From Lachnospiraceae bacterium (GTDB lineage Bacteria; Bacillota; Clostridia; Lachnospirales; Lachnospiraceae): a stretch of DNA of 61,941 nucleotides. Under the pieces are notes generated by a model. That model saw only the letters and a list, made by a program, of their open reading frames with translations. It was not told where the DNA came from and did not search any database. The first letter of the stretch is position 1. Each line of letters begins with the position of its first letter. Location: assembly GCA_910574805.1 (NCBI GenBank), contig CAJTCV010000022.1, forward strand, positions 1 through 61,941. Direction: 5' to 3'. Made by a program: the position numbers and the translations under genes. Shown here piece by piece: positions 1 to 8,085 of the stretch.

Positions 1-2
1 GT

Positions 3-98
3 GTTCAGGATATCAATGGCAGGCGTATACTGTATCCGGTATCAAAAGAACAGCGGATAGTTTATGAGGCATTTGATGTTGAACTGCCAACCGAGTAA
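3..98 (+). CDS. 3' end of an unrecognised protein (starts before the window)
   Basis: Frame 3 is open from the window edge to a TAA at 96-98 and would encode the last 31 residues of a protein ending FDVELPTE. The fragment is rich in charged residues and is followed on the same strand by a string of immunity-like genes, so it could be the tail of a toxin or of another immunity protein. No family can be named from so little sequence, and it is not certain that the frame is coding. Confidence 0.3.
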   Translation, partial: VQDINGRRILYPVSKEQRIVYEAFDVELPTE

Positions 99-112
99 GG
101 CTGTTGTTATAA

Positions 113-427
113 TTTTACCGGGATTTTAGGATATATCTGTACTTAGACCCCTATGGGGAAGTTGATCAGCTTGAAGTAAACTGTGATGGGGAATGGCTGG
201 CAATCGGCCTTAGCCTGCATGGCGGAACAAAAGATGAAAAGAATTATTATTCCTATAATCCAGAGTATGCCGGAGTGGAAGAATTTGCCCATGTGCAAAG
301 TGGCGGCCAGTCGCCTGTTGAAAAATACCTTGCGCTTACCAATATGGAAGTTGGCGTAAAAGCGGTTGAATATTTCATAAGGACGGGAAAACTTTATCCA
401 GGCATTGACTGGGCAGAACAGCTCTAA
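113..427 (+). pseudogene. Imm1-like immunity protein, lacking a start codon
   Basis: One frame is open from a stop at 110-112 to TAA 425-427 and reads like a real protein (YLDPYGEVDQLEVNC..., then EKYLALTNMEVGVKAVEYF and a final GIDWAEQL). The C-terminal pattern of a helix with a conserved E, then 'G..P..I.W', resembles the Imm1 family of immunity proteins. There is no ATG, GTG or TTG with a ribosome site before the conserved part; the first ATG is near the C-terminus. I read it as an immunity gene that lost its 5' end. Family assignment is from memory of the pattern. Confidence 0.4.
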
Positions 428-446
428 GCGATGAAGGAAATATACT

Positions 447-764
447 ATGATACACAATACCAAATGCACAATGAAAGAAGTCCTTTTATCTATCAAGGAA
501 AAATATCTGCAGGAGGGAGAAAGCGCAGTGGAAGAAGATAATAACTGGTACATTTATGAAACAGATGATATTTTATCTTTATCTACCCCCTGCTACATAG
601 CTCCCAGACCGGAATTTGATGAAAACGAGGAAGAAATTTTCCCGGAATATGCGATTGAAAACAATATGGACTATTCGATCATGCCGGAACTTGTGGCAGA
701 TGTTGTTATCAATGCTTTAGACCAGAAAAGAGACGCCACCGAGAAAGAGTTACTGAGAGGCTGA
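447..764 (+). CDS. small acidic immunity-like protein (DUF7716-like)
   Basis: A 105-residue acidic soluble protein with no signal peptide or membrane segment. GAAGGAAA lies about 7 bases before the ATG at 447; a second ATG at 471 (MKEVLLSIKEKY) is possible but has no ribosome site. Short acidic proteins with alternating strand and helix prediction in a same-strand tandem are typical immunity proteins of polymorphic toxins, and the sequence recalls DUF7716. The partner toxin is not in the window. Function is inferred from context. Confidence 0.55.
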   Translation: MIHNTKCTMKEVLLSIKEKYLQEGESAVEEDNNWYIYETDDILSLSTPCYIAPRPEFDENEEEIFPEYAIENNMDYSIMPELVADVVINALDQKRDATEKELLRG

Positions 765-857
765 ATTATTATTTAGATGCAGATAATTTTATCAAGTTAT
801 GAACAGGGCAAAAAGCATAGTGGTATGTAGGATTTTAAGGAGCCACCGGAGGACAGG

Positions 858-1409
858 ATGATGAGAAAACCCACGGATGATATTGCAAACTGGCGATTAC
901 AGCAGGAGAATACATCAAAGCCATTCCCATATGTTTTCCCACAAATGCCGCCCCGTTTCCGGCGATGCTGTGCCTTTGCGAAAGCAGTATTTCTGATACA
1001 ATGGGGATGCTTTGCCGCTTTTGGTGTCTGCAGTATGGTGCTGTTCATTCCCGTGGTTATTTGGGGCAGGAACATGAGAATGAGCGCCATGATAAAGAAC
1101 AGACCGTTTTTGGCGTTTTTCATTGTGGTGGCTGCTATATCACTTCTGATTTTTTTTGCGGCTGTTCCGTTTGGATTTACCCCAAAACTTTTTTGGCGGT
1201 GTCCTTGCTGCGGGCATCCATTTCCGTATTATGTTCCGACAAGAGGGGATAACCTGAAAGAAAAGGAATGTTTACGGAACATAGAGGGGCGGCATATCAA
1301 ATATGTGAAGCTGAAATTTTGTCCGCTGATCATTCCGTCAGTCTGTCCGGAGTGTAGATGTAAGTTTTTTGAAATGGCTGATAATCTACAAAATGCAAAG
1401 GAAAATTGA
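858..1409 (+). CDS. two-TM membrane protein with CxxC zinc-ribbon-like pairs
   Basis: 183 residues. Two hydrophobic helices (about residues 43-70 and 85-107) are followed by a C-terminal domain with CPCC (about 114-117) and CPEC (about 161-164), which could bind one zinc ion. AGGACAGG precedes ATG 858; ATG 861 is equally usable. The stop overlaps the upstream edge of the next frame, suggesting cotranscription with the neighbouring immunity-like genes. I do not recognise the family. It could be a membrane immunity protein or a signalling protein. Confidence 0.6.
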   Translation: MMRKPTDDIANWRLQQENTSKPFPYVFPQMPPRFRRCCAFAKAVFLIQWGCFAAFGVCSMVLFIPVVIWGRNMRMSAMIKNRPFLAFFIVVAAISLLIFFAAVPFGFTPKLFWRCPCCGHPFPYYVPTRGDNLKEKECLRNIEGRHIKYVKLKFCPLIIPSVCPECRCKFFEMADNLQNAKEN

Positions 1410-1447
1410 TTAGGAAGAGAGATCGGAGATATAAGAGGGTCTATTTT

Positions 1448-1825
1448 ATGATATATGCGGAAAAGGGAAAAGAACAGGAATGTTTTATTGATTTTGTAGA
1501 AAAGGCTTTAGGAATATTGGCTCAGGAAAAGTACCATGATTTTTTAGCTGTGTTTGACAACAGTAGAATATTGACAGAAGAAGATTTAATCTCTACGCTT
1601 CAATATTTGGATGAAACCCGGCCTGTGCTGAAAATTGATGACCCGAAAAAGGTGAAAAACCAGAATCAGGAAATAGATGTATTTACTCTTCGTGACGGAA
1701 GCGGATACTGTATGGATTATGATTTAACAACAGATGGCGAGATAAATGATTTAACACTCCAGATTGAATTTTTGAAAAAAGGAGACGGATATATTGTTTC
1801 ACTTGATGATCTGCATACACTGTAA
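1448..1825 (+). CDS. immunity-like protein (DUF7668-like)
   Basis: 125 residues from ATG 1448, chosen because AAGAGGG lies 7 bases upstream. An in-frame earlier start at 1406 would overlap the previous gene and has no ribosome site. The protein is soluble and acidic and ends in GYIVSLDDLHTL, a tail I associate with DUF7668 proteins found in polymorphic toxin immunity clusters. Neighbours on both sides are similar small genes on the same strand. The assignment is from pattern memory; the protective role is inferred. Confidence 0.5.
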   Translation: MIYAEKGKEQECFIDFVEKALGILAQEKYHDFLAVFDNSRILTEEDLISTLQYLDETRPVLKIDDPKKVKNQNQEIDVFTLRDGSGYCMDYDLTTDGEINDLTLQIEFLKKGDGYIVSLDDLHTL

Positions 1826-1870
1826 ATATTTTTGGTGAGATAGCTTTCAATTTACATGGGGTTTGATTGT

Positions 1871-2206
1871 ATGAAAAAGAAAGTATTATTTGTTCTTGCA
1901 ATAATCCTGGTTGCTGCACTATGTGCATCTGCCTGGTACTATGGATATTACAACCGAAAAAGCAATGATAACATTCCGTCAAAGGAATTGATGGTTTCTT
2001 ATTACCAAAACAAAGGTGCAGATTATGCAGCAGAACAATTACAGGGTTACAAGAATACGCAGTTAATGGAAGTGTGGGGAGAACCAGACAGCTGCCTGTC
2101 GGGAATGTGGGGCGACATTTGGGAAACCAATAACACATATTACCTCATTGTTTATTATGACAGCAATGGTGTTGTTGAACATATTATGGTTATGAATCAA
2201 GATTAA
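1871..2206 (+). CDS. small secreted or membrane-anchored protein
   Basis: 111 residues from the ATG at 1871 (MKKKVLFVLAIILVAALCA), a typical N-terminal membrane anchor or signal peptide. An upstream in-frame ATG at 1856 would put charged residues before it. The mature part carries 'VWGEPDSCLSG.WGDIW' and ends in a strand-rich 'YYDSNGVVEHIMV', a layout like the small BamE/SmpA-type fold in which a 'GxP' loop precedes paired strands. The Cys in the hydrophobic stretch is not in a convincing lipobox. Function unknown. Confidence 0.55.
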   Translation: MKKKVLFVLAIILVAALCASAWYYGYYNRKSNDNIPSKELMVSYYQNKGADYAAEQLQGYKNTQLMEVWGEPDSCLSGMWGDIWETNNTYYLIVYYDSNGVVEHIMVMNQD

Positions 2207-2258
2207 CAAATCCTATTTTTAGAACTGGAAAAATCGTGACTGGAGGCGGTAAATAAAC

Positions 2259-3149
2259 ATGGGTAATATTTTTGGTTTTGAAGAAACAGAAAAGATGGGT
2301 ATCAGAAAAGGTGTCGTTTTTTATTTTAACGATTGGATTGATGAAAAAATCATTTCCATATTGGAGGAGATAATAGAGCAGTTTCTTTCCCTGACGCAGG
2401 CGCAATTTACAAAGAAATACAATGGAGAAAACAGTGCTTATGTCAATCGGAGAAATATTCGTGGCGGATGGAAAAAGATTTTTCATCGGGAATTTGACAA
2501 CAAGAGTTTTGACAGCTCAAACATTTTGATATTAGACAACTGTACTTCACAAAATTTGCAGACAGTTTACGCCTGCGTGAAGCCGAGTAATTATAAGGCT
2601 CCGTCCATAGATTATTTTGTGTACAGCTATCTCTATTTTCAGTGTCCACTTGATATAGAATGGTCAACTATCTATCAATTTATGGAGTATGTAAACAGCA
2701 AGCTGACGATACATTACGCCAGTGCGGGATATGAGATGGCGTTCAATGCCCTCTGTTCTAAGAGTGCAGGGTACGGTGTGAGAGCCTTGAAACAGTTAGA
2801 CTATGTAAACAGCGAATATACAGAATGGGGAGAGCTTTGCTTAAGTACACGTTTTGGTGTTCCATGCCCGAATTTTATACAAATCCTATGGCCGGAATTA
2901 ACGCAAAAAATAGAATCCGAAATCCCCAATGAGTTACATGGAAAATTAGTAAATGCCAATCTGTTTCTTGACATACTTGATCGTAAATCCGGGAAAATGC
3001 TTGAGCCGACATTGGAGCAGATAGAAACCAGGTATCAAAAACTGTATTGGTTGCTGAAACCAATTCTTGTGTCGCCTGAACGACCTATGTTTATGAAAAA
3101 AGAGGATTGGGAGAAGCGTCTAAGGCGGTTTGAAGAGAAACAATCATAA
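2259..3149 (+). CDS. DUF3396 / type VI immunity family protein
   Basis: 296 residues; GGAGGCGG lies about 10 bases before ATG 2259. The first third contains a GGWKKIF-type segment, and the body has the 'VYSYLYFQCPLDIEW' and 'YASAGYEMAFNALCS' stretches typical of DUF3396 proteins, which are annotated as immunity proteins of type VI-delivered effectors. Length matches the family. In a Gram-positive host without type VI secretion it would act against toxins delivered by another route. It lies in the middle of the immunity-like tandem, consistent with a protective cytoplasmic role. Confidence 0.7.
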   Translation: MGNIFGFEETEKMGIRKGVVFYFNDWIDEKIISILEEIIEQFLSLTQAQFTKKYNGENSAYVNRRNIRGGWKKIFHREFDNKSFDSSNILILDNCTSQNLQTVYACVKPSNYKAPSIDYFVYSYLYFQCPLDIEWSTIYQFMEYVNSKLTIHYASAGYEMAFNALCSKSAGYGVRALKQLDYVNSEYTEWGELCLSTRFGVPCPNFIQILWPELTQKIESEIPNELHGKLVNANLFLDILDRKSGKMLEPTLEQIETRYQKLYWLLKPILVSPERPMFMKKEDWEKRLRRFEEKQS

Positions 3150-3176
3150 CTTCAAGTATGCAAGGGAGTGCGTTAC

Positions 3177-3503
3177 ATGAAAGTGAGTAATTATTTATCT
3201 GGTGCAGTAAGACAATTTTCGTATTGGTTTGTGCATGGGACATTAGGATATCCTGTTTTAGAGGGAATTGATTATTTGAATGAATTAGATGAAGACAGCA
3301 GCTGTATGGAACAGGCATTTTCGATATTTATGAATAACATTGAGTTAGATAATGAGGGAAATGTATTAAATTATAAATATTGTGAAAGAAGGGCCGCAGA
3401 ATATATCCGAAAATACTTTGATTCGGATTATAGTCTTGACAAGCCATTTGAGGATTGGGAATTAGAATTGCATTCAGTAAGCAAAGAATCATATAGCCTA
3501 TAA
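3177..3503 (+). CDS. immunity-like protein (DUF7677-like)
   Basis: 108 residues. The ATG at 3177 is preferred: AAGGGAG lies 8 bases upstream, whereas the GTG at 3168 overlaps that ribosome site. The sequence runs 'AVRQFSYWFVHGTLGYPVLEGIDYLNEL' and later 'YCERRAAEYIRKYF' and 'PFEDWELELH', a pattern I recall from DUF7677 proteins. It is soluble and acidic and starts 27 bases after the DUF3396 gene, so the two are probably one transcript. Toxin partner not seen. Confidence 0.55.
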   Translation: MKVSNYLSGAVRQFSYWFVHGTLGYPVLEGIDYLNELDEDSSCMEQAFSIFMNNIELDNEGNVLNYKYCERRAAEYIRKYFDSDYSLDKPFEDWELELHSVSKESYSL

Positions 3504-3606
3504 AATTAAAATTTTTAGGGAGGGTATAATCTTCCTGCTCAGGGTAAATGAGTTAAAAGTACAGATAAAAATACACTTATAAAATGTACATGTAGGGAGG
3601 ATAAAT

Positions 3607-4353
3607 ATGGGAAAAGATGTACTATATGAAGCAATGAAAATTGCTGCTAAAAAAAGGAAAATTAAAGCATCTCCGCAACATGACCTCTATAAAAAGGATG
3701 AACCATACTTCTATTGCGCTTTTTACGGCTTTGATTTTTTTCATTCCTATGAAAAAGAAACTGGATTGGCAACTATTATTCTGGATATTGCAGTCAAATA
3801 CTGCCGCTTTGACGAACTTAGATGGGGCATCATCCAGCCGGGAAATGATTTGAAATTTACAGATAAAGTAAGAGCGAACAGTATCGCTGCGTGCAAAGCA
3901 TCCTTTCCAAGAAAAAAAGTCTGCTTTAAGTATGATGGTTCAGAAAATGGCTTGAGCCAATTATGTGGAGATATTCTTGACTACTTGGAAAATTTTTATA
4001 GAGATTTTTTCGAGAGCATAGACAGAGATTATGGAACACTGGAGGAATATTATATTGCTAATAAAGAAGAAAATCCATTGTTGGCTGGGTTGGTATATAT
4101 AGAACGAGGTCAATTCCAAAATGCGGAGAAATGTTTTAGATTGCCAAATATGAGTTGTAAAAATTCATGTACTTCTATTAGGCCGGTGACGAAAGAACAA
4201 CTTGCCCGTGTCAGTGTCTCCTGTGAACAGCCGTATCGCAGAAGTGATTATGAAAGGTTGCTTGATTATACAATAGCTATGCAGCATGGGGTAAAATGGA
4301 CAGAAGAAACAGCAGCGTATGGATTGTTGCCCGAAGAAAGACATGGGAAATAG
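3607..4353 (+). CDS. hypothetical protein in the immunity cluster
   Basis: 248 residues, with GTAGGGAGG 7-8 bases before ATG 3607. The protein has a basic N-terminus, then an aromatic-rich core (YFYCAFYGFDFFHSY) and a Cys-containing C-terminal third. I see no signal peptide, transmembrane segment or catalytic motif. About 100 bases of AT-rich sequence precede it, which may hold a promoter. It is not recognised; position among immunity-like genes is the only clue to its role. Confidence 0.5.
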   Translation: MGKDVLYEAMKIAAKKRKIKASPQHDLYKKDEPYFYCAFYGFDFFHSYEKETGLATIILDIAVKYCRFDELRWGIIQPGNDLKFTDKVRANSIAACKASFPRKKVCFKYDGSENGLSQLCGDILDYLENFYRDFFESIDRDYGTLEEYYIANKEENPLLAGLVYIERGQFQNAEKCFRLPNMSCKNSCTSIRPVTKEQLARVSVSCEQPYRRSDYERLLDYTIAMQHGVKWTEETAAYGLLPEERHGK

Positions 4354-4392
4354 TTAAACGGAGAGTACCAATACAATATAAAAGAAAAGAGG

Positions 4393-5250
4393 ATGAAAAC
4401 AAACATGAAAGCTGCTATGCAATATCAAAATAAAACTCCGGAAGAGATTGTTCGTCAATACAAAAAAAGACTTCGGGCTAAGCAGGGGCTTATCATACTG
4501 ATCTTACTGCTACATATCATTATCAATATTAGAGGAATCTGGTGGGGTGATGATGGCATGGCAGATGTTTTACTTAAACTGTTAATTCTTATTGCGGTCA
4601 CTTTTCCAATCAACGTCTGGATTTCCTGGGATTTTATGTCTCTGAATCTGATCTTGAACCAGAACTGCGATCCGGTAACCTATGTTCAGGTGCTGTGTCT
4701 GCTTGAAAAAATACATAAAAGAAAGCGGAGCGCCGTGGCTATCCGTATCAATGAGGCGGCTGGTCTTATGTGGTCTGGACAGTTTTCTGATGCCTTAGCT
4801 TTGGCGGAGCCTTTGCGTAAGTACAAATTAAGTGTTAATTATCAGATTTCTCTTTTGAACATTCGTTTTAACTGTTATAAAAAAATGGAAGATCTGGAAA
4901 GGGCAATGCAGGTTAAACATGAGGCAGAGGTTCTTGTTTCCTCATTCAAAAAAGCATCCTTACAGAGAACAGGGCAAGAGCTGCTGAACGTTATGGATGC
5001 CAGCCTGGCCCTATGGCGGGGGGATCATGAGACATACCGCCGTATGGAGGAAGCCCGAAGCGCCAGATATACGGCCAAGCTTCAAAAGGTGGTTTCTGTC
5101 GTATGTCTTGCGGATGTTGATATTGCCTGTGGAGAACTAAAGAATGCCAAAACCCATCTGGAATATGCAATCCAGGAGGGCGGGACTTTGTATGTTGTAG
5201 AAGATACCCGGCGTATGCTGGCGGAACTGACGCAAAAGGAGCAGGGATAG
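4393..5250 (+). CDS. membrane protein with two N-terminal TM helices and a TPR-like helical domain
   Basis: 285 residues. Two hydrophobic helices (about 33-50 and 58-80) flank a short 'GIWWGDDG' loop. The remaining 200 residues are helix pairs of TPR character ('SGQFSDALALAEPL', 'LERAMQVKHEAEVL', 'GELKNAKTHLEYAI'). Start may be ATG 4393 or the in-frame ATG 4405; ribosome-site spacing is not ideal for either. A cytoplasmic TPR domain tethered to the membrane suggests a scaffold role. No enzyme motif is present and the family is not recognised. Confidence 0.5.
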   Translation: MKTNMKAAMQYQNKTPEEIVRQYKKRLRAKQGLIILILLLHIIINIRGIWWGDDGMADVLLKLLILIAVTFPINVWISWDFMSLNLILNQNCDPVTYVQVLCLLEKIHKRKRSAVAIRINEAAGLMWSGQFSDALALAEPLRKYKLSVNYQISLLNIRFNCYKKMEDLERAMQVKHEAEVLVSSFKKASLQRTGQELLNVMDASLALWRGDHETYRRMEEARSARYTAKLQKVVSVVCLADVDIACGELKNAKTHLEYAIQEGGTLYVVEDTRRMLAELTQKEQG

Positions 5251-5279
5251 GATATTTTTATTTGGGAGGAATTTTTAGG

Positions 5280-6173
5280 ATGGTAAAACAATATGGAATC
5301 GATCCAAGGCTTGTGATCTGGATACAAAAGAATACAGGGCATGACCTGCAGACGTTCAGTGATCTTGCTAAAATTAAATGCCTGGACAGCAGAAAGAGAA
5401 ATTTCTCGGCTGTTAAAAAAATAGAGGATGTGCGTCTCCCCTCCTGGCTGGTGATAAAGGATGGTGATTTTTCCTTAATTGGGGAAATGACAAAGTTAAA
5501 ACAGCTGTCTCTCCATGACGTTACGATTGATGACTATTCTTTTCTGAGCAGGTGCAGAAATTTGAATACCCTCAATCTACAGGATACCAACTTTTCAGAC
5601 TGCCGTCTGCTGACGGAATTCCCGGCTTTGAAGAAAGTATTTCTGCCTGCTTACAGCCAATTGGAACATACGGAGGTATTGGAACAGTTATCTTGCCTGA
5701 AAGAGATAAAAGAAGAAAAAGCGAAAGAACAGAGAGAGGAAGAAAAGCCTCAAGTGGAGATAAATATTTTTGCGGAAAGTCCAGTATCAAGCGGGCCGCT
5801 GCATTTGGGAGATACAGCGCATTTAAGTATTGACGGTATGGGGATTGTCCTGTTTTCCGCAGAGGTTATGAAATCTGTTATTTCGGGAAGTGATTTTTTG
5901 GCACAAGAATTTACGAATCCAGAACAGGTTGGAGCACACATCCGGAAAGGGGATATCACGGCTTTCTGTACAGTTATCGCCATTCCTTTCTTGATTTTTC
6001 ATAGTGAGAGCGGGTTTGCGATGAACGCCCCGACCATGCTTGTGAACAGCCGCAGGCACCAGGCGTTCATGAGCAGGAGGAACACCTGCCCGCCGAACAT
6101 CCGGCACCAGGACTTAAAAATGTTAGAGGTGGACTGGGATGCCCCCATGGAAAAGGCCACGGGAGCCGTGTAG
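5280..6173 (+). pseudogene. leucine-rich-repeat protein whose 3' end is replaced by antisense conjugation DNA
   Basis: ATG 5280 follows GGGAGGAA. Residues 1-170 include three leucine-rich repeats ('LTKLKQLSLHDVTIDDYSF', 'CRNLNTLNLQDTNFS'), and about 170-230 begin a second domain (FAESPVSSGPLHLGDTAHLS), a two-part layout seen in Lachnospiraceae LRR/DUF6892-like proteins. From about 5973 the frame runs into DNA that, on the other strand, encodes the TrbL-like protein, so the last ~65 residues are antisense reading and not genuine. The natural C-terminus has been lost by recombination. Confidence 0.6.
5960..5998. other. recombination junction between immunity cluster and conjugative-element remnant
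   Basis: On the plus strand the LRR-protein frame stops looking like protein after ITAFCT (about 5973). On the minus strand, just past the TrbL-like stop codon, the sequence reads AAGAAAGGAATGGCGATAACT, a ribosome-binding site for the next conjugation gene, but that gene is absent. The two observations place the breakpoint near 5970-5976. The mechanism is not visible; I see no repeat or IS at the join. Confidence 0.5.
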
Positions 6174-6709
6174 ACCAGAACCCCTAAGAGGACATACCGC
6201 TCTGCCGCTTCAAAAAGGAGTTTCAGGTAGTTCCATGCCAGGATCAGAACGATAATCAGTGTAATCAGTGCCACCGCACCGTTGGCGCAGACGCCGATGA
6301 TGGCTAACATCACCGAATTAAAGTCCGCGAAACTTAGAGCAGGCAGGTCAGAATCCATGATCCAGTGGTACGGGGTCCCGCCAATCTTTAAGATAGTATC
6401 CACGATCCCGTCCGAGAAATAGGCCAGCAGGATGAAGAGGACGGAGCGGATGCTCAGGCGCACCGGGTCCTCTGCCTCAATGCCGATGCCTAAACCGAAG
6501 TTCTTGAACAGCTGCCATACCCAGTTTAAGAGGATGATGCCGATGGCCAGCGCCACAAAGACCTTATACATGGTCTCGGCGGCGGGGAAGTAGCGGAGGA
6601 ACACGGCCATGTCACAGCCAAGCGCCCCCAGGACCGAGGTGGTCACAAGGTCAAGGCCGTTCATCACCTGTTCGGCGATCCATTCCACAATGCCGTCTAA
6701 AATACCCAT
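5999..6709 (-). CDS. TrbL/VirB6-like conjugal transfer membrane protein
   Basis: 236 residues with five to six hydrophobic helices. N-terminal 'MGILDGIVEWIAEQVMNGLD' and the conserved 'LGALGCDMAVFLRYFPAAE', 'GGTPYHW', 'SFADFNSVMLAIIGVCANG', 'FEAAERYVLLGVLVYTAPVA' and 'SWCRMFGGQVFLLLMNAWC' blocks are those of the TrbL/VirB6-like channel component of Firmicutes ICEs. It would sit in the membrane as part of the type IV secretion channel. It follows the DUF3852 gene by 23 bases, with a GGAGTG-type ribosome site before ATG 6709. It may be full length or slightly short at the C-terminus; the next gene of the operon has been lost at the junction near 5973. Confidence 0.8.
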   Translation of the reverse strand: MGILDGIVEWIAEQVMNGLDLVTTSVLGALGCDMAVFLRYFPAAETMYKVFVALAIGIILLNWVWQLFKNFGLGIGIEAEDPVRLSIRSVLFILLAYFSDGIVDTILKIGGTPYHWIMDSDLPALSFADFNSVMLAIIGVCANGAVALITLIIVLILAWNYLKLLFEAAERYVLLGVLVYTAPVAFSMGASQSTSNIFKSWCRMFGGQVFLLLMNAWCLRLFTSMVGAFIANPLSL

Positions 6710-6732
6710 AAATGCTCACTCCTTTCCGGCGG

Positions 6733-7125
6733 TCAGCCATTCCACTTGCCATCCGCAAAGAACGGGGTGATGTAGGCCATGATGAACCCCAGGCCGTTTA
6801 AGATCGCCCAGGTGATGCAGATGCGCTTCAGCCATGCGCGGCTCTCGTCCACCGTGCGGCCGGAGCGGGAGAAGTTCATCATCAAAAGAGCCACCGAAGC
6901 GGTGACGATGGCGGCCACGGTGGAGATGAGCACGCTCTGGTTGTAGACGTCCTTCATGATCTCCGTGGCCTTCGTCCATACATCCGAGGCATAGACCGGC
7001 TGCGTGGCCATCAGGAACATCATAAAACTTAGGAATACATAGTAGGCGGCCTTCGCAGGGGAGAACCTGGCTTTGGGCTTTTTGCCTGCCGGGGCAGGTG
7101 TCTGCAGTTTGTTTTTCAGTCTCAA
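6733..7125 (-). CDS. DUF3852 small membrane protein of conjugative elements
   Basis: I start it at TTG 7125-7123 because GGAGG (7138-7134) lies 8 bases upstream. Earlier in-frame starts up to 7317 would add a cysteine-rich tail unlike the family. The 130-residue product has a basic N-terminus, a signal-like helix (YYVFLSFMMFLMATQPVYA), a conserved 'DVWTKATEIMKDVYNQSVLISTVAAI' segment and a second long helix pair. This is DUF3852, always found just before TrbL in CTn-type ICEs. A pilin-like or channel-associated role by analogy to VirB2/TrbC is inference. Confidence 0.8.
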   Translation of the reverse strand: MRLKNKLQTPAPAGKKPKARFSPAKAAYYVFLSFMMFLMATQPVYASDVWTKATEIMKDVYNQSVLISTVAAIVTASVALLMMNFSRSGRTVDESRAWLKRICITWAILNGLGFIMAYITPFFADGKWNG

Positions 7126-7856
7126 TTTGTGGACCTCCTTTAAATAAGATTTGGTTGTGGAAAGAAAAGACCATGCTGCAGAGACGGGCACGGTCTTCTT
7201 TCTTTTGGTCTGGCAGGCAGGGAAAAAACGGATCATGCGTTCAGAGGCGCAAAAAAAGCACCTCTTTGGAAAGGTGCCATGCCAGCCCGGATTGCTTTTG
7301 GGTGCAGTTTTAAGCATATTTAGTGTAACATATCCCTTTTTACGGGGAAAGAGCAGAACCGTGCCAATTTTGTGCGGAATTGTGCCAATTTCGTGCCAGA
7401 TTATTAAGGTGTAAAAAATAAAAAATCAGTTTGGTTATTTGCAGAAAAAGGAGGAGATCCCCTGTATTTATATAGCATATGGGTTACATCCGAAATATGG
7501 AAGGCCCTTTGTACCTTGACAATTTTACAACACCGTTCAGGAGTTATACAGGTACAGACGGATAGTGTGCGATGACCATACGTGAGCCCGCCCTCTGTTT
7601 AAAAATTGCGTAGCAATACCTGAAATACGCGGCAAAGATATTGGCGCAGGAAGTGACCTGATTGGGTGCGTACAAATTATGCTTCCTTAATTCAAGTAGA
7701 AAAAATATGTTAATTACAGTTGAAAAACGGAATGTTCAATGCGTATAAGATATATATAGAGGCTTTATATCAAATACCATTCACATACCGCTTCAACTGC
7801 AGAAAACATTTTATGATAAGGAAAGATGCAAAGAAAAGAGAAAGAGAGGATAGACA
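7126..7856. other. 731-base non-coding region between conjugation genes and excisionase
   Basis: No supported gene. It contains short direct repeats of GTGCCAATTT/GTGCCAATTTCGTGCC (about 7362-7398), a small hairpin formed by GAGGCGC and GCACCTC (about 7244-7265), and an AT-rich stretch from 7640 on. It probably contains the join left by loss of the ICE middle and the control region for xis/int. Confidence 0.5.
7720..7749 (+). promoter_or_regulatory. likely promoter of excisionase/integrase genes
   Basis: TTGAAA (7720-7725), an 18-base spacer and TATAAG (7744-7749) stand about 107 bases before the excisionase start. The match to a vegetative promoter is fair, not perfect. Confidence 0.4.
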
Positions 7857-8072
7857 ATGGCAGCAGATGTAGATAATGAAGTGGCAGTTGATCAGCAGGT
7901 ATATTTGGCAGGCGATATTCAGCGCATGCTTGGAATAGGTAAGAGTAAGTCCTATACCTTCCTTGAAGACGTGTATAAGCAGAAGAACCCACCGTTCAAA
8001 GTTCTTAAAATCGGTAAGCTTTTCCGAGTGCCAAAACGAGGATTCGATGAATGGCTGAATGGTGGTATATGA
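7857..8072 (+). CDS. excisionase-type helix-turn-helix protein
   Basis: 71 residues; GAGAGGA lies 6-7 bases before ATG 7857. The core 'YLAGDIQRMLGIGKSKSYTFLEDV' followed by 'PFKVLKIGKLFRVPKRGFDEWL' is the winged MerR-like HTH_17 fold of Tn916-type Xis proteins. Such proteins bend the element ends and bias integrase towards excision. The stop is 13 bases before the GTG start of the integrase, the normal xis-int layout. Confidence 0.8.
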   Translation: MAADVDNEVAVDQQVYLAGDIQRMLGIGKSKSYTFLEDVYKQKNPPFKVLKIGKLFRVPKRGFDEWLNGGI

Positions 8073-8085
8073 GCGAGGTGATTTA

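Noticed and set aside
7126-7317. N-terminal extension of the DUF3852 protein
   Set aside because: The upstream frame is Cys-rich and unlike the family, and a proper GGAGG site serves TTG 7125.
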